Of a stretch of 64,000 bases of DNA, positions 1 through 7,050 are shown one piece after another. The stretch comes from Crocinitomix sp044361315 (GTDB lineage: Bacteria > Bacteroidota > Bacteroidia > Flavobacteriales_D > Crocinitomicaceae): the NCBI GenBank assembly GCA_044361315.1, contig JBIKJA010000013.1:68342-132341 (forward strand). Direction: 5' to 3'. Made by a program: the position numbers and the translations under genes. The notes beneath the pieces were generated by a model that was given only the letters and a program-made list of their open reading frames with translations, ran no database searches and was not told the DNA's origin. Each line of letters opens with the position of its first letter. Position 1 is the first letter of the stretch.

Positions 1-2
1 TT

Positions 3-1340
3 AGAAATTCTCTTTTTTTATTGGCGTTTGTTTGGGCTTCTAACCTTGTTGCTCAAGTTACAACGATCAATTTCTCTGGAACAATCGTAAATTACACGGT
101 TCCAGGTGATGTTTATTTCCTTCAAATCAACGCTGTAGGCGGTGCTGGTGGAGATGGCGGACACGCTTCAAGCGGTGATGGCGGACATGGTGCTAGAATG
201 GTTGGTACATTTGAAGTAACACCTGGTCAAGTTTTAAAAGTTTTAGTTGGTGGCTTAGGTCAACAATCAGATTACGTTGCTGGTGGTGGCGGTGGAACAT
301 TTGTATGGGACAACGCAACTTCTGAATTAATGATTGCTGCTGGTGGTGGTGGTGGTTCTGGATCAACTGATGGTGGTGCAACGTTTATCAACGGAATTGA
401 TGCAACGATTACTGAAGTTGGAACAAATGGTGCAGGAATGCCAAATGGTGCAGGTGCTGCAGGTATGGGAGGTTCAACTCCTTCTACAGCAACTTATGCT
501 TCTGGTGGTGCTGGTTGGAATTCAAACGGAGCTAACGGAACTCTTCACGGATGTACTTATAATTCAACAGGTGGTGAACGACCGCTAGTTGGTGGTACAC
601 AAGGTGTTGGTGGAGGTACTCCTGCTTTACTTCCTCCAAATGGTGGATTTGGCGGCGGTGGCGGCGGTAACGCTCGTTGCGGAGCAGTTGGCGGCGGCGG
701 CGGCGGCGGTTATAGCGGTGGCGGTGCTGGTGGCGAAGTAATTAGCGGTGATTTCAATGGCGGCGGTGGCGGCGGTTCTTATAACGCTGGTATTGATCAA
801 GCAAACACAGCAGGTGCAGGGACTTTTAACGGTCAAGTAATTATGACCCCAGTTTGTGAGCCAATTGTTATTACTTCTGTGATTACAGGTGAAAATATTG
901 GTGATGATGGAGCAATTGACCTAACAGTATCTGGTGGTTCTGGATCATACACATTCGATTGGGACAACGATGGAACTGGCGATTTTGATGATACAGAAGA
1001 TTTAGCTGGTCTTACTGCTGGTGATTATGTGGTAGTTGTGAAAGATGATGCCGTTGCTTGTGGTGAAGAAACTGAAACAATTACCGTTATTAATGTAGCT
1101 GGAATTGAAGATAATATCCTTTCGTTAAGTGTTTATCCAAACCCAACTTCTGAGTTTGTAACCATTACTTACCAAGGAGCATTTGCTTACCAAGTAGTTT
1201 CATTGAACGGACAAGTTTTAATGTCGGGAACAGCTGTGAACACAGAAAATGTTTCATTGAAAAACCAAGCAACAGGATCTTATATCCTACAAGTTACTGC
1301 TGACAACAAAACTCAGTCAATGACAATTGTGAAAAACTAA
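3..1340 (+). CDS. Glycine-rich secreted protein with T9SS type A sorting domain (5' partial)
   Basis: The reading frame is open to the left edge, so the true start lies outside the window. The visible N-terminus is the end of a signal peptide (LFLLAFVWASNLVAQ, cleavage probably after VAQ). About 260 residues of very Gly-rich sequence follow, with GGGGG runs. A SprB-like repeat comes next (ITGENIGDDGAIDLTVSGGS), and the protein ends in a type A Por secretion domain (YPNPTSEFVTITY, then GSYILQV). Family knowledge predicts export by Sec and then by the T9SS to the surface or medium, probably as an adhesive or extracellular-matrix protein; the ligand is unknown. A strong terminator follows directly. 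Confidence 0.85.
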   Translation, partial: RNSLFLLAFVWASNLVAQVTTINFSGTIVNYTVPGDVYFLQINAVGGAGGDGGHASSGDGGHGARMVGTFEVTPGQVLKVLVGGLGQQSDYVAGGGGGTFVWDNATSELMIAAGGGGGSGSTDGGATFINGIDATITEVGTNGAGMPNGAGAAGMGGSTPSTATYASGGAGWNSNGANGTLHGCTYNSTGGERPLVGGTQGVGGGTPALLPPNGGFGGGGGGNARCGAVGGGGGGGYSGGGAGGEVISGDFNGGGGGGSYNAGIDQANTAGAGTFNGQVIMTPVCEPIVITSVITGENIGDDGAIDLTVSGGSGSYTFDWDNDGTGDFDDTEDLAGLTAGDYVVVVKDDAVACGEETETITVINVAGIEDNILSLSVYPNPTSEFVTITYQGAFAYQVVSLNGQVLMSGTAVNTENVSLKNQATGSYILQVTADNKTQSMTIVKN

Positions 1341-1360
1341 TTCACACTCATATCATTTTT

Positions 1361-1399
1361 AAAAATCCCTTTGGACCAAATCCAAAGGGATTTTTTTTT
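1361..1399 (+). terminator. Rho-independent terminator of the Gly-rich T9SS gene
   Basis: A perfect 10-bp stem (TCCCTTTGGA / TCCAAAGGGA) with a 5-nt loop is followed by nine T. It is preceded by A5, which can pair with the T run. It begins 20 nt after the stop codon. Confidence 0.93.
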
Positions 1400-1417
1400 G
1401 CACCAAAAAAATGAAAA

Positions 1418-1562
1418 CCATTGCGAAGCAATAAAAAGCATGGCAAAGCCATGAAGAACCATTGCGAAGCATGAAGAACCATTGCGAAGCAATGAACACC
1501 CATTGCGAAGAAATGAACACCCATTGCGAAGAAATGAACAGACGTTGCACCGCAACGTCTCC
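1418..1562. repeat. REP-like array of small palindromes, left side of RAYT
   Basis: About six imperfect units of roughly 21 bp, each built on a small inverted repeat: ATTGCGAAGCAAT, ATGGCAAAGCCAT and decayed versions ATTGCGAAGAAAT. They are joined by GAAC/GAACACC linkers. The array closes with a larger palindrome, AGACGTTGC-ACC-GCAACGTCT, at 1540-1560. The 25-bp string 1538-1562 around it recurs identically, in direct orientation, on the other side of the transposase gene. The layout resembles REP/BIME sequences flanking RAYT genes. The region holds no credible gene. Confidence 0.75.
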
Positions 1563-1583
1563 CCCGCCCCTTTTTTGAAAAAA

Positions 1584-2132
1584 TTATCCCTTCTTGAAAT
1601 TCTTAGGATTATCAAAAATATATTTTTGAATATTTTCAAAAGCCATTGCATCCCGAATAATAACATCATGATAGCGCGAAAGCCATTTAAATTTTGGCTC
1701 AATAATTCGGATATTTTTGGACACCACCGATTTATAAGAACGAATAATCGTTGAGATAGATCCAGATTTTGGTGATATTTTTGACATCTGCTGACTTTTA
1801 GTTGGATCTGGAGGTAGGATTGGATCATCCGGATAAGGCGAAAGTTCCCACGAATTAATTGGCTGAGCAATGATCAAAATACCGTGGGTATGATTAGGCA
1901 TTACGACAAAATTACCCAATTGAACATAAGGAAAATGATCAGGAATTTCTAACCAATACTTTTCGGCCAATTCCCCCAGCTCATTCAAAACCATTTCACC
2001 ATTCACAACCTCCCCAAAATAATTCTCCCGATTTGCCGTACAAATCGTAATAAAATACCCCGAATTCCATCGATAATCCCAATTCTTAAGCCGCATGGAT
2101 TCAATCCGATATTTATTCTTGAATTTAGCCAT
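1584..2132 (-). CDS. REP-associated tyrosine transposase (RAYT), IS200-like Y1 family
   Basis: About 182 residues starting MAKFKNKYRIESMRL. It has the Y1 transposase signature: WNSGYFITICTANR near the N-terminus, the metal-binding HxH motif in VVMPNHTHGILI, and a C-terminal candidate catalytic tyrosine in FENIQKYIFDNP. A longer upstream reading is open to 2471 but is Trp/Cys-rich, crosses the right-hand palindromes and enters mnmA, so the ATG at 2132 was chosen. RAYTs are domesticated single-copy relatives of IS200/IS605 transposases that act on REP palindromes; such palindromes lie on both sides here. Whether it is active cannot be told, but no frameshift or stop is seen. Confidence 0.9.
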   Translation of the reverse strand: MAKFKNKYRIESMRLKNWDYRWNSGYFITICTANRENYFGEVVNGEMVLNELGELAEKYWLEIPDHFPYVQLGNFVVMPNHTHGILIIAQPINSWELSPYPDDPILPPDPTKSQQMSKISPKSGSISTIIRSYKSVVSKNIRIIEPKFKWLSRYHDVIIRDAMAFENIQKYIFDNPKNFKKG

Positions 2133-2235
2133 TTTTACTTCCAAAGGATTTACATCTTCAATAAATTTTGCCCCAAAATATACACAATTTCCAAATTCAA
2201 AATCTTTTTTCCAAAAAAATCTAGAGCAAATCAAG

Positions 2236-2332
2236 CTGCATGCATAGCATTGCAGCAAAAAAGCCATGCAAAGCATTACAGCAAAAAGGCAATGCATTGC
2301 ATGGCACACAGACGTTGCACCGCAACGTCTCC
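2236..2332. repeat. REP-like array of small palindromes, right side of RAYT
   Basis: This stretch holds repeated words of the type AGCATTGCAGCAAAAA (twice, with changes), GCATGC-like palindromes, and GCAATGCATTGC. It ends in the same AGACGTTGC-ACC-GCAACGTCT palindrome as the left array; the shared 25-bp string is 2308-2332. C-rich DNA follows both copies (CCCCCGCCCC on the left, CCACCCCCGCC on the right). Confidence 0.72.
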
Positions 2333-2416
2333 ACCCCCGCCAAGCGCCAAACCCCCACCCCTCCCAAAAAATAAACCAAAATAATTCCATACCTTTACAC
2401 CAGAAAAAAATAAAAA

Positions 2417-3592
2417 ATGCAAACGGTTGTTGTTGGTTTATCGGGCGGAGTTGATTCAAGTGTAGCGGCATATCTTTTAAAACAAGAAGGCTACAATGTG
2501 ATAGGCATTTTTATGAAAAATTGGCACGATGAATCCGTAACCATTTCGGACGAATGTCCATGGATTGATGACAGCCAAGATGCACTTTTAGTGGCACAAA
2601 AATTAGGAATTCCTTTTCAAACATTAGATTTAAGTGCTGAATACAAGGTGAAAATTGTAGATTACATGTTTGCCGAGTACGAAGCTGGGCGAACCCCTAA
2701 TCCGGATGTTTTATGCAACCGCGAAATTAAATTTGATGTTTTTTTAAAAGCAGCCGAAAAACTCGGTGCCGATTTTGTGGCAACAGGGCATTATTGCAGA
2801 AAAGAGAAAGCTGAAGGAGGAGAATATCGCTTATTAGCAGGTTTGGATGAGAATAAAGATCAGAGTTATTTTTTGTGCCAATTAACCCAATACCAATTAA
2901 GCAAAGCCTTGTTTCCGATTGGAAATTTGCAAAAATCGGAGGTTCGAAAAATAGCTACCGAACAAGATTTAATTACTGCCGATAAAAAAGACTCGCAAGG
3001 TCTGTGTTTTATAGGTAAAGTAAAGTTGCCGACCTTTTTACAACAGCAACTTTTACCAAAACAAGGAGATATTGTGGAACTTTCTGAAGATTTGGAGCAA
3101 TTTACCACATACCATTCAACAATAGATCGATCTGATTATAAACACCTTGCTGAGCCCTTTGTTTATAACCCAACAATGGGAAAAAAAGTCGGCAAACATT
3201 CAGGCGCACATTATTTTACCATTGGGCAACGGAAAGGCTTAAGTGTTGGCGGCACTCCTTTACCTTTGTTTGTGATAGGCACCGATGTGGAAACCAATAC
3301 CATTTACACAGGACAGGGAGATCAGCACCCAGGATTAAATCGGTTAGCTTTGTTTATTGCCGAAAAAGATATACATTGGATTCGGGAAGATTTTAAACTG
3401 AAAAATGGCGAAAGAGCTAATTATCAAGTGCGAATTCGTTATCGCCAACCCTTAAAAGAAGCTGTTTTAATAAAAGAAACAGCTGGACTTTATATTCTGT
3501 TTTCAGAAAATGTAACAGGCATTAGTCCAGGGCAATTTGCCGCTTGGTACGAGGCCGATGAATTAATTGGCTCGGGAATTATCACCCACTAA
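2417..3592 (+). CDS. mnmA: tRNA-specific 2-thiouridylase MnmA
   Basis: 391 residues, the usual size. MnmA activates U34 of Lys, Glu and Gln tRNAs with ATP and inserts sulfur to make 2-thiouridine. The PP-loop SGGVDSS is at residues 9-15. The two catalytic cysteines are visible: C100 in NPDVLCN and C197 in QGLCFIG. The C-terminal beta-barrel part (TIGQRKGL, PGQFAAWY) is complete. The ATG sits soon after the right-hand RAYT palindromes, so the transposon unit abuts its promoter region. The stop overlaps the stop of a small convergent ORF by 2 to 3 bases. Confidence 0.97.
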   Translation: MQTVVVGLSGGVDSSVAAYLLKQEGYNVIGIFMKNWHDESVTISDECPWIDDSQDALLVAQKLGIPFQTLDLSAEYKVKIVDYMFAEYEAGRTPNPDVLCNREIKFDVFLKAAEKLGADFVATGHYCRKEKAEGGEYRLLAGLDENKDQSYFLCQLTQYQLSKALFPIGNLQKSEVRKIATEQDLITADKKDSQGLCFIGKVKLPTFLQQQLLPKQGDIVELSEDLEQFTTYHSTIDRSDYKHLAEPFVYNPTMGKKVGKHSGAHYFTIGQRKGLSVGGTPLPLFVIGTDVETNTIYTGQGDQHPGLNRLALFIAEKDIHWIREDFKLKNGERANYQVRIRYRQPLKEAVLIKETAGLYILFSENVTGISPGQFAAWYEADELIGSGIITH

Positions 3593-3783
3593 TTTAGGCT
3601 AAAAGAATTGTCAATAAAAATGGAAGCGTGACCGTCAGACGGCACTGTTTTCCCAGAAACAATGTCCAATAATTCAGCTACTTGAATAATGGACAATTTA
3701 GAACGACGACCTAAACTTTTGTGCATATCCAATTGCGCTTTTGCAGATTTAATCAATGTCATTTTCATACTTCCTACATTCAT
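3589..3783 (-). CDS. Small hypothetical protein (64 aa)
   Basis: A short ORF converging on mnmA. The ATG at 3783 and another at 3768 (MKMTLIKSAKAQ) both lie behind GAGAGG/GTAGGAAG-type purine stretches. The product is mixed, with a basic N-terminal half and a hydrophobic LSIIQVAELLDIV segment followed by a polar tail. No family is recognised. Its composition is protein-like rather than shadow-like, since mnmA does not overlap it, but it is short. It might be a real small cytosolic protein or peptide precursor. Confidence 0.45.
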   Translation of the reverse strand: MNVGSMKMTLIKSAKAQLDMHKSLGRRSKLSIIQVAELLDIVSGKTVPSDGHASIFIDNSFSLN

Positions 3784-4429
3784 AATTCTTTATTTTACCT
3801 CTCAGGCATTCACCCGAATGTTGTAATCTTACGGTCAAGTTTAAAAAAAGTTCACATCCTTAAAACGAATTTTTTGCTCATTTAGTTTGCTCACTCCGTA
3901 AAATTCTTCCCTCAACCAAAGTTTAAACATCACAATCAAGTACTTACAAATAATATACCAAATCCAATTCCTCACTAATAAGTCCAAAAAAAACATGAAT
4001 TTTTATGCGTCTTCTTTTATTACCTTCCTCAATTATTGACAGATTTTTAGATTAATTAAGCTTTTTCTAAGAGCGAAACCGTGACTTTTCAGAGAAACGT
4101 ATAACAACCTTTTGGACAAAGCCGTGACCTTTCATATAAATAAACATAAGCGTCAGGGCGCTCCCCAGACGATCCCGATCCCCAACGAGTTGGGGACATG
4201 ATCGTCTGGGTCGGTCTGCGCTTCCAAGTCCTCGCTGCGCTCCGGGCTATCCAGCTCCGCCCTAGCGCGATTTTGGGGTGTATTAACGCCAGTTCAAAAA
4301 ACAAAACTTCAGAATCAAAATATAATATACAGCCAAGAGCCCTAGCCCTGATTATAATGGAAATCCTTTTTGTATCAAACAAAAAGATTGAAGTGAAAAG
4401 CAGGAAATAGCTTCAAAAAAATCATCCAC
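3784..4429. other. Gene-free stretch with a GC-rich element
   Basis: No credible gene. About 350 bases of AT-rich DNA (3784-4139) show nothing recognisable. A GC-rich hairpin element follows at 4146-4275, then AT-rich DNA up to the end of the DtxR-type regulator. ORFs called across the GC-rich part are low-complexity readings of the element. Confidence 0.6.
4146..4275. repeat. GC-rich modular hairpin element, copy 1
   Basis: An abrupt GC-rich island in AT-rich DNA. It holds a strong hairpin: CCAGACGATC at the left pairs with GATCGTCTGG at the right, enclosing CCCCAAC-GA-GTTGGGG. A second module carries TCCAAGTCCTCG (4223-4234) and CTCCGGGCT (4240-4248). The same two words occur in reverse complement at 47135-47181, and the CCCCAAC/GTTGGGG hairpin also recurs at 34.7 and 47.1 kb. 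It is a probable dispersed intergenic element; its function is unknown. Confidence 0.6.
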
Positions 4430-5086
4430 TTATGCCAACACAAAAATATTTTCGGCGAACTTTTGACTGACAATGGATTCAACCCCGTTGACTTCAATCA
4501 CTAAAAGGGCATCGTAATCTTGTTTAGAAATTACCTTAATTTCGTTATTAATTCCTAAACCAACTTTGACAACATATTGCAAAAAAGAACTTGAGTTATC
4601 TTTAACAGCCACCATTTTACAGATGGTGCCAATTTCAACATCGAACAAGGTTTTTTTAAAATGCACTTTTATTTCGCCGTGTTTATTGGGAATTGGGTCG
4701 CCGTGCGGATCAAACTCCGGGTAATTCAAAAATTTGTCTAGCTGATCAATCAATTTTACGGAATGGATATGCTCCAATTGTTCGGCCACCTCGTGCACCT
4801 CGTCCCACGAAAATTCAAAAACTTCGTATAAAAAAGTTTCCCAAAGGCGGTGTTTGCGCAAAACCTCGGTGGCATGTTTTTGCCCTCCGGGAGTAAGCGT
4901 GATTTTGCCGTATTTTTCGTAATTCACCAAGTCTTTTTCTTTCAGTTTTTTCAACATGTCGTTCACTGTGGCTGGTTTTACCAATAAACTATTGGCCAAT
5001 TCGTTGGTGCCAGCATCATTACTAGTATTATCCAAAATTAATTTTAGCAGTGCTTTGAGGTAATTTTCTTCGGTGTACGATAACAT
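4430..5086 (-). CDS. DtxR/MntR-family metal-dependent transcriptional repressor
   Basis: 218 residues from MLSYTEENYLKALL, which is the standard start of this family. A winged helix-turn-helix (about 1-65; PATVNDMLKKLKEKDLVNYE) leads into a dimerisation and metal-binding domain with Glu/His-rich HEVAEQLEHIHS. A C-terminal FeoA-like domain is present (DVEIGTICKMVAV). The protein represses metal uptake or export genes when loaded with Fe2+ or Mn2+. A longer start at 5116 is rejected because it would overlap the predicted promoter (-7 box at 5114-5121). A DtxR-like operator lies between this gene and the divergent outer-membrane gene, so autoregulation is likely. Confidence 0.93.
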   Translation of the reverse strand: MLSYTEENYLKALLKLILDNTSNDAGTNELANSLLVKPATVNDMLKKLKEKDLVNYEKYGKITLTPGGQKHATEVLRKHRLWETFLYEVFEFSWDEVHEVAEQLEHIHSVKLIDQLDKFLNYPEFDPHGDPIPNKHGEIKVHFKKTLFDVEIGTICKMVAVKDNSSSFLQYVVKVGLGINNEIKVISKQDYDALLVIEVNGVESIVSQKFAENIFVLA

Positions 5087-5113
5087 TTTTAAACGTGTTG
5101 GTGTCCTTATTTT

Positions 5114-5121
5114 CAAAGATA
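5114..5121 (-). promoter_or_regulatory. -7 promoter box of the DtxR-type regulator
   Basis: The minus strand reads TATCTTTG, a perfect Bacteroidota -7 element (TAnnTTTG), 27 nt before the ATG at 5086. The DtxR-like operator lies just upstream, over the expected -33 region. Confidence 0.65.
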
Positions 5122-5145
5122 GTAAAATTAACAGAACTAAATTAG

Positions 5146-5164
5146 TTAGATTAGCCTAACTTTT
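5146..5164. promoter_or_regulatory. DtxR-like operator shared by divergent genes
   Basis: The sequence TTAGATTAGCCTAACTTTT matches the classical DtxR box TTAGGTTAGCCTAACCTAA at most positions. It also contains the inverted repeat AGTTAG-N6-CTAACT (5144-5161). It lies between the -7 boxes of the regulator (minus strand) and of the outer-membrane gene (plus strand; TATATTTA at 5166-5173). A bound repressor could therefore block both. Confidence 0.72.
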
Positions 5165-5199
5165 ATATATTTACCCGCTTAACTTTAATACAATTAAAA

Positions 5200-6054
5200 A
5201 TGACTATCGCAAAAAACAGGACTTATTTAAAAGATAAACAAGTTATTACACTCCAGTCATCCGCAAACACCCCCAATAAACACAACGGATTTGGGCGATT
5301 GTTAACCCTGTTTTTTTTAATGTTTTTCCCTTTCATGAGTTCATTTTGCCAAGATTTGCCCCCCATTCAATTAGACCGACCCGACCAAACCGAATGTTCT
5401 TATATCACCCCTTTAAGATACATCCAAATTGAAAATGGTTTTTCAATTGAAAACGTGGACGATGAACATCAAATTTTAACCTACCCATCGTCCTTATGGA
5501 AATATGGTGTGAACGAAAAATTAGAACTTAGGTTGGTCACCGAAGTGGTAGCGGAAAAAAATAATGGCACTATAAGCAATGGAATTTTGCCAATTACGGT
5601 AGGTTTTAAAGTTGCATTGTCCGAAGAAAAGGGGATTTTACCCAAAACCTCGTTTATTGGGCACCTCACCACTTCAAAATTAGGTAGCGTTGTATATAGA
5701 ACCACGTATTTTTTACCAGCTTTTAGGTTCACCATGCAACACACCTTGTCAAAAAAAATTGGCTTGGCCTATAATTTAGGTGCCGAATGGAATGGGGAAA
5801 CTGGCGAACCAACCTATATTTACACCTTGACTACCGGCCTAAGCTTGACGGAAAAACTTGGTTGTTACGCCGAAATTTATGGATTTATTCCAAGCCATAG
5901 CCAAGCCGACCATCGGCTGGATGCTGGCTTTACCTATTTAATTACCAACAACCTCATCACCGACATTTCGGGTGGCGTTGGAATTACACCAAATGCCCAA
6001 AAAAATTACCTGGCTTTTGGGATTTCATATCGGTTTAAAACGAGTAAGGAATAA
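5200..6054 (+). CDS. Outer-membrane transporter-like protein (MetA phenol-degradation family)
   Basis: 284 residues. A long N-terminus precedes a hydrophobic signal segment (LLTLFFLMFFPFMSSFCQ, cleavage before DLPPIQ). The mature protein starts with LDRPDQTECSYITP and continues as alternating amphipathic strands, as in the putative MetA-pathway transporter family of beta-barrels. The substrate is unknown. It diverges from a DtxR-type regulator with a DtxR-like operator between them, so control by iron or manganese is inferred. The start at 5200 lies 26 nt after a near-consensus -7 box; a later start closer to the signal peptide cannot be excluded. Confidence 0.75.
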   Translation: MTIAKNRTYLKDKQVITLQSSANTPNKHNGFGRLLTLFFLMFFPFMSSFCQDLPPIQLDRPDQTECSYITPLRYIQIENGFSIENVDDEHQILTYPSSLWKYGVNEKLELRLVTEVVAEKNNGTISNGILPITVGFKVALSEEKGILPKTSFIGHLTTSKLGSVVYRTTYFLPAFRFTMQHTLSKKIGLAYNLGAEWNGETGEPTYIYTLTTGLSLTEKLGCYAEIYGFIPSHSQADHRLDAGFTYLITNNLITDISGGVGITPNAQKNYLAFGISYRFKTSKE

Positions 6055-6154
6055 TTAATCGTGCATTCAGTGTAAATTGAATTTTGTCATATTTAGTTAA
6101 TCCATTGCTTTATATTTTTTTAGCCATGAGATAGCAATCGTGCCAAGCAAACAC

Positions 6155-6162
6155 TATCTTTG
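6155..6162 (+). promoter_or_regulatory. -7 promoter box of the DUF2461 gene
   Basis: A perfect TATCTTTG lies 31 nt before the ATG at 6194. No clear -33 TTG was seen at the expected distance. Confidence 0.5.
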
Positions 6163-6193
6163 AAGAAATCAAGAAAAATTTCCGATTCGTATT

Positions 6194-6856
6194 ATGAAAA
6201 CCACCTTTGAATTTCTCACCAAACTCAAAAAAAACAACAACCGCGAATGGTTTGCGGCCAACAAACCTCAATTTGACGAAATTGTTAAAGAAAATAAGGT
6301 GTTTTTTACCGCTATTTATACCGAACTTCAAAAACACGATGACCTAAGTGGAATTCATATTTATCGGATTTACAAAGATATACGTTTTTCGAAAGACAAA
6401 ACACCTTATAAAACTAATTTAGGTGTAGGATTTTCAAGAACCAAGCCCCAATTGCGGGGAGGTTATTATTTACAAATTGAAGACAATAACACCTTTGTGG
6501 GCGGCGGTTTTTGGTCGCCAAATAACGAAGATTTATTGCGCATTCGGAAAGAATTTGAAGCAGACTCCACGGCAATTGAAAAAATCACCTCTCACGCTAC
6601 TTTCATTGAGTTTTTTAGCGAGCTGCTGGGCGAAGATGGCGTAAAATCAGCTCCAAAAGGATTTGATAAAAACCACCCCGCTATTGATTTAATCAAAAAA
6701 AAGCAATTTGTAGTGATGCGAAAATTCACCAATGCCCAAGTTTTAACGCCTGATTTTCAATCAGAAGTCGTCAAAACCTTTGTGGCCATGCGCCCATTTT
6801 TCGATTACATGAGCGAAGTACTTACAACCGATTTGAATGGGGAAAGTGTATTGTAA
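6194..6856 (+). CDS. DUF2461 family protein
   Basis: 220 residues, full length for the family (TIGR02453). Hallmarks are FLTKLKKNNNREWFAANK at the N-terminus, IYRIYKDIRFSKDKTPYKTN, the GGYYLQIE strand, and a C-terminal MRPFFDYMSEVL helix. It is a soluble protein of unknown biochemical function that is widespread in Bacteroidota. It is monocistronic here, with its own promoter box. Confidence 0.93.
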   Translation: MKTTFEFLTKLKKNNNREWFAANKPQFDEIVKENKVFFTAIYTELQKHDDLSGIHIYRIYKDIRFSKDKTPYKTNLGVGFSRTKPQLRGGYYLQIEDNNTFVGGGFWSPNNEDLLRIRKEFEADSTAIEKITSHATFIEFFSELLGEDGVKSAPKGFDKNHPAIDLIKKKQFVVMRKFTNAQVLTPDFQSEVVKTFVAMRPFFDYMSEVLTTDLNGESVL

Positions 6857-7050
6857 AAAATTATCACCTCGTTTAGCTGATAATTCATTTTAAAAGCTAA
6901 TTTTAATCGAACTTATTTCCTGATTAAATATTGGATAAGAAAAGATTTGATCAAGAAACGGAGGAAATCCAACTCATTTTTAGATTTCTTCCAAAAAATA
7001 AAATTACGGCACAATTTTTGTTATCTTTTGTTAACATTAAATTTGATAGT

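Noticed and set aside
1418..1560. Tandem repeats resembling a CRISPR array
   Set aside because: The units are about 21 bp, lack distinct spacers, and carry internal palindromes; no cas genes are present. They fit REP-like elements.
2133..2471. N-terminal extension of the RAYT ORF
   Set aside because: It translates the palindromic repeats and runs into mnmA on the other strand; its composition is not protein-like.
7038..7045. TAAATTTG as a promoter -7 box for the LVIVD gene
   Set aside because: It is only 5 nt before the start codon, leaving no room for a ribosome-binding region.
6931..7050. Upstream start of the LVIVD lipoprotein
   Set aside because: TTG start and no sense; the lipoprotein signal begins at the ATG at 7051.
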